The position numbers and the translations under genes were made by a program. From Bacilli bacterium (GTDB taxonomy: Bacteria > Bacillota_I > Bacilli_A > RFN20 > CAG-826), in contig JAEDJP010000092.1 of assembly GCA_016296285.1 (NCBI GenBank), forward strand, positions 1 through 5,249: a DNA stretch of 5,249 nt, in the 5' to 3' direction. Below the pieces are notes generated by a model that ran no database searches, had not been told where the DNA came from, and saw only the letters and a list, made by a program, of their open reading frames with translations. Within the stretch, counting starts at the first letter, position 1. Every line of letters begins with the position of its first letter. Positions 1-5,249 of this stretch are shown here, one piece after another.

Positions 1-82
1 ACCCCACCCCATCGAATTTGGACTTTTTCGTCGATAACTCCCTCGATTCCGATGCTTTTTGCTTCTTTCCTTTCGCGTGTGC

Positions 83-103
83 GTGATAAAATTTTGCTAT
101 CAC
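83..103. promoter_or_regulatory. Inverted repeat overlapping the -10 box, possible operator
   Basis: GTGATA at 83-88 is the exact reverse complement of TATCAC at 98-103, with a 9-nt spacer (89-97). The left arm covers the first bases of the extended -10 and the right arm lies at the predicted transcription start, just before the SD. A regulator bound here would block RNA polymerase. The dyad is seen directly; the operator role is inference, and six-base arms can arise by chance. Confidence 0.35.
84..92 (+). promoter_or_regulatory. Extended -10 promoter of the membrane-YegP gene
   Basis: The bases TGATAAAAT fit an extended -10 element: TG at 84-85, one spacer base, then TAAAAT at 87-92, which differs from TATAAT at one position. 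No good -35 box lies 16-18 bp upstream; the region there is only pyrimidine-rich (about 56-75), as is common where an extended -10 compensates. Transcription would start near 98-100, giving a leader of under 20 nt that still contains the SD. This is inferred from sequence only. Confidence 0.5.
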
Positions 104-110
104 AAGGAGG
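104..110 (+). promoter_or_regulatory. Shine-Dalgarno site (AAGGAGG)
   Basis: AAGGAGG lies 6 nt before the ATG at 117, nearly the ideal anti-16S match and spacing. It fixes the start of the downstream gene and suggests efficient translation. It is the strongest SD in the window. Confidence 0.85.
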
Positions 111-116
111 ATTACC

Positions 117-1718
117 ATGTCCGAACCGAAAAAGAAGAAATCCCTGGCCTTCCCGCTGGGCCTCATCCTCGGAATCCTTTCGATCGTCGCGCTTGTTATC
201 GCGACCGTCGCGAATCTGATTCCCGCTGAATCATCCCGTGCCAACGGGTCATTCGGCACCGTCGTCGCCATCTCCGATTTCCTGAAGGGCTTCACGTTTG
301 GCCAAGACGCCTTGAAGGGCGCGGTCGTCTCCGCGATCGTCGCGATTGCCTTGTTTGTCCTCTTGCTTATCCTGACCCTCGTCGCCATCAAGAGGAATCC
401 CAAGAAAGTCGGAAGCGGCATCGCCGTCACGATCCTCTCGATCTACGATTGCTATCTCCTCTCCTTCGGCCTCAACGCCCTCATCGCGCGCAACGTCTCC
501 AAAGTCGAAGGGGCCGTCATCTTGCTCGTCGCCATCGTGGCCCTCGCCGCGTCGCTCACGCTCGGCCTTGATTTGCTCATCGGCATCATCCGCGGGGTGA
601 AGAAAGAAGCTGCCCCTGCTGCCGAAGAAGCCCCGGTGGAAGAAACCACCGAAGAGAAGGTTGAAGAACCCGAAGAAAAGCCCGTCGAAGAAGAGAAGGC
701 CGAGGAACCTGTCGAAGAACAGGCGGAAGAGCCGGTCGAAGAAAAAGCCGAAGAGGAAGTCCCCGCGGAAGAACCCGTGAAGGAAGAACCCGTCGAGGAA
801 GCCGTCGAAGAAGAAAAAGTTGAGGAACCCGCCGCCGAAGAAAAGGTTGAGGAACCCACCGCCGAAGAAAAAGTTGAAGAACCGGTCCAAGAAGAGCCCG
901 TCCCCGAGGAAACGAAGGAAGAGGCCCCGATCGTCGAAGAAGCCCCTGCCCAGGAATCGGTCGCGAAAGAGACCAAGGCCCTCGGCAAATACGAGGTCTT
1001 CCCGGAAGCCGGTTTCTTCAAATACCGTCTCAAGGCCAATAACGGCCAGATCCTTCTCGTCTCCAATTCCTACAAGACCCTGAACGGGGCCATCAAAGGC
1101 ATCGAAACTTTCCGCAAGAACGTCGAGGTCGGCACCCACAAGGTCATCACGGACAAGAAGGGCCGCGGCCAGTGGCGCATCTTCACCGCGAACGAAGGCC
1201 GTCTCGTCGTCGCCGGGGAAATCTATCCGGATGCCGTCCGCGCCCAAAGCGCCCTCGACAGCGTCCTCCGCTTCTACGCGACCGACAAAGTCGTCCGCCT
1301 CGAGGAAATCCCGCCCGAGGAAATCCGCGAATGGAAGGCGAACCTCGCCGAGGTCAAGCCCTCCGCCAACGGCAAAATCGAGATCGTCCTCGACGAGAAC
1401 AAGAAATTCATCGGACGCCTTCGCGCATCCAATGGTCAGTTGCTCTTCGAGACGAGTCCCTATTCCACGAAGGCCGGTTTGCTCTCGGGCATCGCCTCCA
1501 TCAAGGATCGGGCCGAGGCCGGGAACGTGAACGTCACCTGCGACAAGCAAGGCTCCTATCAATTCAAGGTGTTCGCCGACAATGGCATGGTCCTCGTCAT
1601 GGGCCAGACTTACCCGTCTCTTGATAACGCCGTATCCGCCGCCAACAGCACGCGGAACTTCCTCGCCGGGGGAACGAAGACGGTCGACCTCACGAAGGCC
1701 GAGCCCGTCAAGGAATAA
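117..1718 (+). CDS. Four-helix membrane protein with Glu-rich linker and YegP-like (DUF1508) repeats
   Basis: 533 residues, function unknown. A Lys-rich start (KKKK, residues 5-8) precedes four hydrophobic segments at about 10-34, 67-91, 101-124 and 131-157. Basic residues at the N terminus, in the loop near 92-97 and after helix 4 (RGVKK, 159-163) predict both ends in the cytoplasm. Residues 164-286 are a low-complexity Glu/Pro/Val/Ala linker with VEEP-type repeats. Then come four related units of about 50 residues (290-339, 340-390, 419-469, 470-518), each with a charged strand, a (N/D)G- or EG-centred turn (NNGQILL, NEGRLVV, SNGQLLF, DNGMVLV) and an amphipathic helix. Units 1 and 3 match the YegP/DUF1508 pattern best (FKYRLKANNGQ; GIETFRKN), so I read two tandem two-unit domains. 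The start is set by the strong SD at 104-110. The family is known in bacteria mostly as small soluble proteins, whose role is unclear. A cytoplasmic binding module tethered to the membrane by a flexible acidic spacer is inference. The gene probably stands alone between its own promoter and the hairpin at 1729-1750. Confidence 0.9.
   Translation: MSEPKKKKSLAFPLGLILGILSIVALVIATVANLIPAESSRANGSFGTVVAISDFLKGFTFGQDALKGAVVSAIVAIALFVLLLILTLVAIKRNPKKVGSGIAVTILSIYDCYLLSFGLNALIARNVSKVEGAVILLVAIVALAASLTLGLDLLIGIIRGVKKEAAPAAEEAPVEETTEEKVEEPEEKPVEEEKAEEPVEEQAEEPVEEKAEEEVPAEEPVKEEPVEEAVEEEKVEEPAAEEKVEEPTAEEKVEEPVQEEPVPEETKEEAPIVEEAPAQESVAKETKALGKYEVFPEAGFFKYRLKANNGQILLVSNSYKTLNGAIKGIETFRKNVEVGTHKVITDKKGRGQWRIFTANEGRLVVAGEIYPDAVRAQSALDSVLRFYATDKVVRLEEIPPEEIREWKANLAEVKPSANGKIEIVLDENKKFIGRLRASNGQLLFETSPYSTKAGLLSGIASIKDRAEAGNVNVTCDKQGSYQFKVFADNGMVLVMGQTYPSLDNAVSAANSTRNFLAGGTKTVDLTKAEPVKE
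810..890 (+). repeat. Three tandem 27-bp repeats in the Glu-rich linker
   Basis: Three adjacent 27-bp copies (810-836, 837-863, 864-890) encode EEKVEEPAA, EEKVEEPTA and EEKVEEPVQ. Their DNA is nearly identical, differing mainly in synonymous bases (AAA/AAG, GAG/GAA) and in the last two codons. They keep frame, so gain or loss of a unit would change only linker length. The surrounding linker (about 606-975) is a more diverged version of the same Glu/Pro/Val motif. Confidence 0.8.
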
Positions 1719-1728
1719 CGATTTGAGG

Positions 1729-1750
1729 AAGGGCCGGGTTTTCGGCCCTT
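1729..1750 (+). terminator. Hairpin after the membrane-YegP gene, probable terminator
   Basis: AAGGGCCG (1729-1736) pairs perfectly with CGGCCCTT (1743-1750) around a 6-nt loop, GGTTTT. The stem is GC-rich and begins 10 nt after the stop codon. It is followed by TCTTCATGTTT, a pyrimidine-rich but interrupted tract, so termination may be only partial. No clear promoter is visible between this hairpin and udk, so some read-through into udk is plausible. Confidence 0.65.
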
Positions 1751-1762
1751 TCTTCATGTTTC

Positions 1763-1770
1763 GAAAGGAT
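1763..1770 (+). promoter_or_regulatory. Weak Shine-Dalgarno site of udk
   Basis: GAAAGGAT ends 5 nt before the ATG at 1776 and contains only the AAGGA core. It is weaker than the site of the first gene. It supports the ATG at 1776 over the internal ATG at codon 4 (1785). Confidence 0.55.
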
Positions 1771-1775
1771 AAACT

Positions 1776-2480
1776 ATGCCACGAATGATTCTAGTCGGGG
1801 GAGGATCCTCCTCCGGGAAAAGCTATTTGACCTCGAGAGTTCTCCAAAACCTTGGGCCCGATGCCGTGACCCGCATCACGATCGACGATTATTACAAGGA
1901 CCAGAAGGACATGACCGAGGAGGAGAGAATCGCGGTCAACTATGATCATCCCAAAGCCTTTGATTGGCCGCTTCTCCGTCGGCAGCTCAATGCCTTGAAA
2001 GAAGGGAAGACCATCCGCAAACCCGTCTACGATTTCGTGGCCAGGACTCGCAGCGACAAGGTCGAGGAAATCGTCCCGAAGAACCTGATCATCGTCGAGG
2101 GCATCATGGCCCTCGTCGACAAAAACGTCCGCGAGCTCGCCGACCTCCGCGTCTTCATCGACGCCGGGGCGGAACGCCGTTTCCTCCGCCGCATCATCCG
2201 CGACGCGAAAGAGAGGGGCCGTTCCTTCGAAAGCATCGTGAACCAGTATTTCTCGACCGTCCAGCCGATGTACGACGAGATCGTGAAACCATCCTCCATG
2301 TACGCGGACCTCATCGTCAACAACGACGGGGTCGAGAACCTCGCGGTCGAAGTCCTCACCTGCGTCTTCCTCGAGCAGCTAAGCATCGCGAACGGGGAAA
2401 AGCATCACGAGGACGTCGAGGACGACGAATTCCGGGAAGAAGTCCTCGCCGAGGTCTTCCGCCCCTCGAAAGGCCATTAA
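1776..2480 (+). CDS. udk: Uridine kinase (uridine/cytidine kinase family)
   Basis: 234 residues; predicted to phosphorylate uridine (and probably cytidine) to the monophosphate using ATP or GTP in the cytoplasm, a pyrimidine-salvage step. Visible motifs: Walker A GGSSSGKS at 9-16; DDYYKD at 37-42, holding the likely catalytic Asp; NYDHPKAFDW at 55-64; PVYDF with ARTRS at 83-93, the nucleoside-binding region; the Walker B-like IIVEGIMAL at 105-113; the lid-type stretch RRIIRDAKERGRS at 138-150; and NQYFSTVQPMYDEIVKPS at 156-173. All appear in the expected Udk order. Typical bacterial Udk is about 205-215 residues. This one carries an extra acidic tail from about 206 (EDVEDDEFREE) of unknown role. 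The usual GGHN-like stretch after the YAD motif is replaced by NNDGVEN (182-188). Phosphoribulokinase shares the fold, but the DDYYKD and YDF motifs favour uridine kinase. Substrate choice is family inference. Confidence 0.9.
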   Translation: MPRMILVGGGSSSGKSYLTSRVLQNLGPDAVTRITIDDYYKDQKDMTEEERIAVNYDHPKAFDWPLLRRQLNALKEGKTIRKPVYDFVARTRSDKVEEIVPKNLIIVEGIMALVDKNVRELADLRVFIDAGAERRFLRRIIRDAKERGRSFESIVNQYFSTVQPMYDEIVKPSSMYADLIVNNDGVENLAVEVLTCVFLEQLSIANGEKHHEDVEDDEFREEVLAEVFRPSKGH

Positions 2481-2500
2481 GCATCTTTCTTCTCATCCTT

Positions 2501-2521
2501 CCATCCATTTCGTATGGATGG
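2501..2521. promoter_or_regulatory. 8-bp hairpin between udk and sbcD
   Basis: CCATCCAT (2501-2508) pairs perfectly with ATGGATGG (2514-2521) around the 5-nt loop TTCGT. It begins 20 nt after the udk stop. The following CTTTATAATTCCC has no good U-tract, so it is a weak terminator candidate. As DNA it sits where the -35 region of the sbcD promoter would be, so an operator is equally possible. The symmetry is seen; the role is unresolved. Confidence 0.45.
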
Positions 2522-2525
2522 GCTT

Positions 2526-2531
2526 TATAAT
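2526..2531 (+). promoter_or_regulatory. Consensus -10 box (TATAAT) just upstream of sbcD
   Basis: A perfect TATAAT lies only 10 nt before the sbcD ATG at 2542. There is no recognisable -35 hexamer at the usual distance and no TG extension. If it is used, transcription would begin near 2538-2539 and the mRNA would have a leader of only 3-4 nt, too short for an SD. A chance match in this AT-richer gap cannot be excluded. Confidence 0.4.
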
Positions 2532-2541
2532 TCCCTTGACC

Positions 2542-3657
2542 ATGGATTTCCTGCACCTAAGCGACTTGCATCTTGGGAAGCGCATGCACGGCTATTCCCT
2601 CATCGACGACCAACGGTATTTCCTTTTTGATGTCGTCCTCGAGGAATGCAGGAAAAGGAAGACGCCCCTCATCCTGATCGCGGGGGACATCTATGACGTC
2701 GCCTCCCCAAGCGCGGAGGCCATGGATCTCTTTTCCGACTTCCTCGATTCCGTCTCGAGCCTCGGCATCCAAATCATCTTGATCCCCGGGAACCACGATT
2801 CCGCGGAACGCCTCCGTTATGCCTCTTCCTTCTTGAGACGCGTCAGGATTCACATCATCTCGACCCTTGAAGAGGCGAGAACGCCCATCGAAATCGGGGA
2901 TGCGCGCTTCTACGCCATCCCGTTCTCGAGAGCCTTTGATTTCCGCGAAGTCCTGGGGGAATCTTGCCCCGAGACCCTCGCGGAACGTTACAAGGCGTTC
3001 TTGTCCTTGCTTCCCATCGCGGAAGACAAGGCGAACGTCTTGCTGCTTCATGCCGCGGTGTCTTCCTCGGATTCCGTCTTGCTTTCCGGCTCCGAGACGA
3101 CCTACGTCGGGACGAGCCAGATCTTGCCTTCGTCTTTATTCGGGGCGTTTGATTACGTCGCCCTCGGCCACATCCATAAATCCTATCCCCCTTCCCCGAA
3201 TTCCTTTTACGCAGGGTCGCCCCTTAAGGTTCACATCGACGAGGCCAAGGAAAGGAAAAGCCTCTCGTTCGTGCATGTCGAGAAAGGGATGTTCCAAATC
3301 GAATCCGTCCCCTTCTCGCCCCTGCGCGACCTCGTCTTGGAAGAAGGGATGTTCGAGGATCTCATGCGCCGGCGCAACGACAAGGATTTCGTCGCGGTGA
3401 ACCTCCTCGACGGGGTGCTTGTCAAAAACGCGAGGGAACGCCTCCAGAAGACCGCGTTCCCGCATCTTGTCTCCCTGCATAACGAATTGCCGCGGGAGAA
3501 AGGAGCCATCCCCCAAGCGGAGGCGAGAAAGAGCCTTTCCTTGCACGAGGATTTCGCCTCGTTCTACCAAACGGTCCAAGGAAGGCCCTTGTCCCCCTTG
3601 ATGGATCGCATCGTCCTTGAGGCGGAAGCCGCCTCGGAAAAGGAGAAGAACGCATGA
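2542..3657 (+). CDS. sbcD: Exonuclease subunit SbcD (Mre11-type nuclease)
   Basis: 371 residues from the chosen ATG. Nuclease subunit of the SbcCD complex: a Mn-dependent 3'-5' double-strand exonuclease and hairpin endonuclease working with the SbcC ATPase in DNA repair. Metallophosphoesterase motifs appear in order: SDLHLGK at 7-13 (Asp8, His10), GDIYD at 48-52 (Asp49), GNHDS at 83-87 (Asn84, His85, Asp86), LLHAAVS (His170), and GHIHKS at 209-214 (His210, His212). The C-terminal part from about 255 matches the SbcD capping region, with conserved-looking VAVNLLDG and LHEDFASFYQ. I start at 2542 because the family begins M-x-F-L-H-L-S-D-L-H. An in-frame ATG at 2518 would add eight residues and lies inside the hairpin. 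Neither start has an SD, unusual beside its neighbours. The length is normal (E. coli SbcD is about 400). The stop overlaps the sbcC start by ATGA, implying coupled translation. Confidence 0.95.
   Translation: MDFLHLSDLHLGKRMHGYSLIDDQRYFLFDVVLEECRKRKTPLILIAGDIYDVASPSAEAMDLFSDFLDSVSSLGIQIILIPGNHDSAERLRYASSFLRRVRIHIISTLEEARTPIEIGDARFYAIPFSRAFDFREVLGESCPETLAERYKAFLSLLPIAEDKANVLLLHAAVSSSDSVLLSGSETTYVGTSQILPSSLFGAFDYVALGHIHKSYPPSPNSFYAGSPLKVHIDEAKERKSLSFVHVEKGMFQIESVPFSPLRDLVLEEGMFEDLMRRRNDKDFVAVNLLDGVLVKNARERLQKTAFPHLVSLHNELPREKGAIPQAEARKSLSLHEDFASFYQTVQGRPLSPLMDRIVLEAEAASEKEKNA
3640..3646 (+). promoter_or_regulatory. Shine-Dalgarno site of sbcC inside the sbcD end
   Basis: AAGGAGA sits within the last codons of sbcD, 7 nt before the ATG at 3654. 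With the ATGA stop/start overlap it supports direct re-initiation on sbcC by ribosomes finishing sbcD, keeping the two subunits in proportion. Confidence 0.75.
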
Positions 3658-5249
3658 CCCCGCGCTTGCTCAAGATGTCCGCGTTTGGACCCTATGCCTC
3701 CCTCGTCGAGATCGATTTCTCCGTTTTCGATTCGTCCTTGTTTTTGATCGCCGGCCCCACGGGCGCGGGCAAAACCACCATTTTCGATGCCATGTCCTTC
3801 GCCCTTTTCGGGAACACGACCTCCGATGTGCGCGAGGCAGGCTCCTTGCGCAGCGACTTTGCCGCCCCCGAGACCAAGAGCTACGTGGAATTCGTTTTCT
3901 TGCTTCGTGGCAAGGAATATCGCGTTACCCGCACCGTCCCTTACGAGTATGTGAACCGCAACGGCAAACTCGCCCGCAAAGCCCCGGAAGCGAGTTTGAG
4001 CATCGAGGGGAAAACCGTGTCCTCGAGCCTTGGGGAAGTCAACGAACGCATCAAGACGGACCTCGGCCTCGATTCGTCCCAGTTCCGCATGACCATGATG
4101 ATCGCCCAAGGGAGGTTCATGGATCTCGTGCAGGCCAAGACCAAGGATCGCCTTGAGATCTTCCGCACCTTGCTTTCGGATTCCTCGATCGGGGCGTTTA
4201 CCTCGTTCTTAGAGGATTACGCGAAGAAGGCGAACGCGAGAATCGAGAACGCGACAAAAGAGGCCAAGACGGCCTTGTCGCTTTATGAATCGAAGAACCT
4301 CGAACTCGCGAAATCCTTGAAGGATCCCGTCGATATCCTAGGGGTGATCGAGGCATGCAAAGAAGACGAAAGAATCGAGAAATCCCTGGTCGAAGAAGCC
4401 AAGGCCAAGAAAGAAGAACTTGGCAAAGAAAAAGAAGCGAAAGAGGCCAAGCGACAGGCCCTCAAGGAAAAGAACGATCTCGCGGAACGTTATCGAAAGG
4501 CAAGCCAGGAGAACAAAGAACTCCTCTTGGAGAAAGACATCATCGAAGGGTACCGTTCTGCGTTATCGAAAAACGACGACGCCAAACAGATCGAATCCCT
4601 TGCTCGCTTTTATGCCCTATCTAGGAAAGCCAAAGAGGATAACGAGGCAAGCATTCAAACCTTGACCAAGGAATTGGAAGACCAAAAACCCCTCCTCCTA
4701 GAAGCGACCTCCAGGAAAAAGGAAATCGACCTAGAAGAAAAAGAAGCCAAGGCCAAGGAAATTTCGCGTCATGACCTAACGGCGAAACTCAAGAGGTTTG
4801 AAGAAAAGGAAAGTCTTGAGAAAGATATCGAAAAGCAAGAACAGGAACTTTCAATCCAAGAAGGCATCGTTTCTAACATCCAAAAGCAAATCCAAAAGAA
4901 CGAGAGCGTTATCGCGGATTTCGGGATTGCGTATCCTGCCTTTGATGACGAGATCGCCCTCGCGCGAGAAGAAGAATCCTTGAGAGCCAAGAAAGATGCC
5001 TCAAGAAAAGAAGGGGAGCGCCTAAAAGAAATCCTGAAAGACTACACCCATTCTCGGGATAACGCGGTCAAGAAAGCGAAAGCATTCCTCCTCGCCCAAG
5101 AAGAAGCGAGGCATCATAGGACCGCCTATGAGATGGCCCGTTCCGCCTATTTCACGAATCTCGCGGGATCCTTCGCGAAAGAGCTTCAGGATGGTGTCCC
5201 TTGCCCCGTCTGCGGTTCTCTTGCCCACCCGCATCCCGCGGAGGGAAGC
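3654..5249 (+). CDS. sbcC: Exonuclease subunit SbcC (Rad50-type ATPase), 3' end outside window
   Basis: Partial: the first 532 residues, open to the window edge with no stop. SbcC is the SMC/Rad50-like ATPase that binds DNA and drives the SbcD nuclease. Residues 1-45 are typical of the family (LLKMSAFGPYA at 5-15), with Walker A GPTGAGKTT at 34-42. The Q-loop is in MMIAQGRF, with Gln152. From about 200 to 510 the chain is Lys/Glu-rich and predicted to be coiled coil. The apex holds the zinc-hook motif CPVCG with Cys517 and Cys520, followed by SLAHPHP; two such hooks jointly bind one zinc ion and join coiled coils. The hook falls at about mid-protein, so full length should be near 1,000-1,050 residues. 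The missing half should carry the returning coil, the signature motif, Walker B and D-loop. DNA of the coil region is more A-rich and uses CTA more than the neighbouring genes, as Lys/Glu content would partly explain. The ATG at 3654 is fixed by the SD and the overlap with sbcD. Confidence 0.95.
   Translation, partial: MTPRLLKMSAFGPYASLVEIDFSVFDSSLFLIAGPTGAGKTTIFDAMSFALFGNTTSDVREAGSLRSDFAAPETKSYVEFVFLLRGKEYRVTRTVPYEYVNRNGKLARKAPEASLSIEGKTVSSSLGEVNERIKTDLGLDSSQFRMTMMIAQGRFMDLVQAKTKDRLEIFRTLLSDSSIGAFTSFLEDYAKKANARIENATKEAKTALSLYESKNLELAKSLKDPVDILGVIEACKEDERIEKSLVEEAKAKKEELGKEKEAKEAKRQALKEKNDLAERYRKASQENKELLLEKDIIEGYRSALSKNDDAKQIESLARFYALSRKAKEDNEASIQTLTKELEDQKPLLLEATSRKKEIDLEEKEAKAKEISRHDLTAKLKRFEEKESLEKDIEKQEQELSIQEGIVSNIQKQIQKNESVIADFGIAYPAFDDEIALAREEESLRAKKDASRKEGERLKEILKDYTHSRDNAVKKAKAFLLAQEEARHHRTAYEMARSAYFTNLAGSFAKELQDGVPCPVCGSLAHPHPAEGS

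Noticed and set aside
1..86. Possible 3' end of an upstream + strand gene (open frame ending at TGA 84-86, or a shorter one ending at TAA 35-37)
   Set aside because: Only 28 or 11 codons are visible, with no recognisable family. A - strand frame is also open here but has no credible start with an SD. Too short to assign.
820..1083. Arg/Lys/Pro-rich + strand open frames (820-1083, 1172-1624, 1231-1530, 1964-2530, 2867-3400, 3617-4156, 4355-4665)
   Set aside because: All are out-of-frame readings within well-supported genes; the basic, Arg/Ser/Pro composition is the usual shadow of GC-biased codons.
249..1757. A 502-codon open frame on the - strand opposite the membrane-YegP gene, and a Ser-rich one at 452-1066
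   Set aside because: The products are low-complexity mirror images (Phe/Gly/Asp-rich, SSTGSS) produced by the Glu-rich repeat and strong third-position C/G bias, which removes stops on the other strand. No SD or family resemblance; the + strand frame has helices, a domain and a strong SD.
2518..2541. Upstream ATG as the sbcD start (eight extra residues, MGFIIPLT)
   Set aside because: SbcD proteins start at the M-x-FLHLSDLH motif, and the ATG at 2518 lies inside a hairpin with no SD.
4355..4800. More A-rich stretch with different codon use within sbcC, as a sign of transfer or insertion
   Set aside because: The reading frame is continuous and the Lys/Glu-rich coiled coil explains most of the shift; the domain order is normal.

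Overview
The window holds three complete protein genes and one partial gene, all on the + strand and closely packed. The sequence is moderately GC-rich and strongly prefers C or G at third codon positions. SD motifs of the AAGGAGG type precede the first and fourth genes. TGG encodes Trp, and TGA is used as a stop (end of sbcD), so the standard bacterial code applies. My best guess is an uncultured, low-complexity member of the Bacilli/Firmicutes (gut or rumen type). This is inferred from the SD style, the SbcCD sequences and the membrane/Glu-rich/YegP-repeat protein; the window has no taxonomic marker.

Layout: 1-116 is a short upstream region with an extended -10 promoter, an overlapping inverted repeat and a strong SD. 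117-1718 encodes a 533-residue protein with four predicted membrane helices, a long Glu/Pro/Val-rich linker and four YegP-like (DUF1508) repeat units. A GC-rich hairpin (1729-1750) follows. 1776-2480 encodes a uridine kinase-family P-loop enzyme (udk) with an extra acidic C-terminal tail. The 61-bp gap after it contains an 8-bp hairpin and a consensus TATAAT. 2542-3657 encodes SbcD. Its stop overlaps the start of sbcC (ATGA), which runs off the right edge at 5249 just after its zinc-hook CPVC motif.

Together: sbcD and sbcC form a classic translationally coupled pair encoding the Mre11/Rad50-like nuclease-ATPase that processes hairpins and blocked DNA ends. udk serves pyrimidine-nucleoside salvage. 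The membrane-YegP protein has no known function I can assign. I found no RNA genes, insertion sequences, CRISPR arrays or attachment sites. The clearest candidates for something undescribed are the architecture of the membrane-YegP protein and the apparently near-leaderless sbcD promoter. I do not see convincing evidence of a whole new system.
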